Below, one piece after another: positions 15,632 through 15,651 of a stretch of DNA of 15,651 nt (positions are counted from its first letter, which is position 1; each line of letters opens with the position of its first letter). The stretch lies in assembly GCA_039714215.1 (NCBI GenBank), contig JBDLJU010000050.1, positions 1 to 15,651 of the forward strand. Direction: 5' to 3'. A program made the translations under genes and the position numbers. This DNA comes from UBA11579 sp039714215 (GTDB lineage Bacteria; Chloroflexota; Anaerolineae; Anaerolineales; UBA11579). The notes below the pieces were generated by a model. That model was given only the letters and a program-made list of their open reading frames with translations. It was not told where the DNA came from and searched no databases.

Positions 15632-15651
15632 GCGTTAATTAATTACTGAAT

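Overview
The window looks like a chromosomal segment of a member of the Chloroflexota, most likely an Anaerolineae-type bacterium. This is inferred from protein style, not from a marker gene. The clues are a B12-dependent (class II) ribonucleotide reductase preceded by nrdR, a CSLREA/beta-helix surface protein with a C-terminal sortase domain, lipoproteins with Thr/Pro-rich linkers and a CxLPCWWG motif, and RHS core sequence ending in ATDALGSVRQ and RYYAPSIGRF. Housekeeping genes are G+C-rich, while the region from about 8.7 to 10.5 kb is visibly A+T-richer.

Layout. At 1-775 lie the 3' end of a PLP-dependent class V aminotransferase/cysteine desulfurase-like gene, a hairpin terminator, and a gene for an alkyltransferase-like DNA-damage protein whose active-site Cys is Trp. 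At 1011-4428 lies the ribonucleotide reduction block: nrdR and then nrdJ, each with a hairpin in its leader. At 4249-7455 lies a secreted 885-residue protein (CSLREA, beta-helix, anchor-Q-like, Ig-like, LPATG, sortase) bracketed by two inverted copies of a 27-28 bp repeat. At 7621-8664 lies a cytoplasmic leucine-rich-repeat protein.

On the minus strand, 9625-11000 holds a decayed RHS gene end. Its intact tip carries an HELGH zinc-metallopeptidase-like domain, and a lipoprotein gene (8715-9614) follows 10 nt behind. This resembles an orphan polymorphic toxin tip with a cognate immunity gene and is the best candidate for an undescribed system here. A compact double-hairpin element has inserted into the RHS remnant. 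At 11195-11686 lies a GNAT acetyltransferase. From 11687 to 12363 there is no convincing gene, but there are operator-like repeats and a densely structured stretch that may be the leader of the next gene. At 12364-15631 lie the first two genes of an oligopeptide-type ABC importer, a lipoprotein binding protein and a permease, separated by a promoter-like site, a 13-bp terminator hairpin and a 14-bp palindrome.

How the parts work together. NrdR senses nucleotides and represses ribonucleotide reductase genes, and nrdJ is its likely target. The binding protein delivers peptides or related solutes to a channel whose first subunit is the permease; the second permease and the ATPases should lie past the right edge. 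The RHS tip and lipoprotein are probably co-translated. The remaining accessory genes show no clear functional link to one another.
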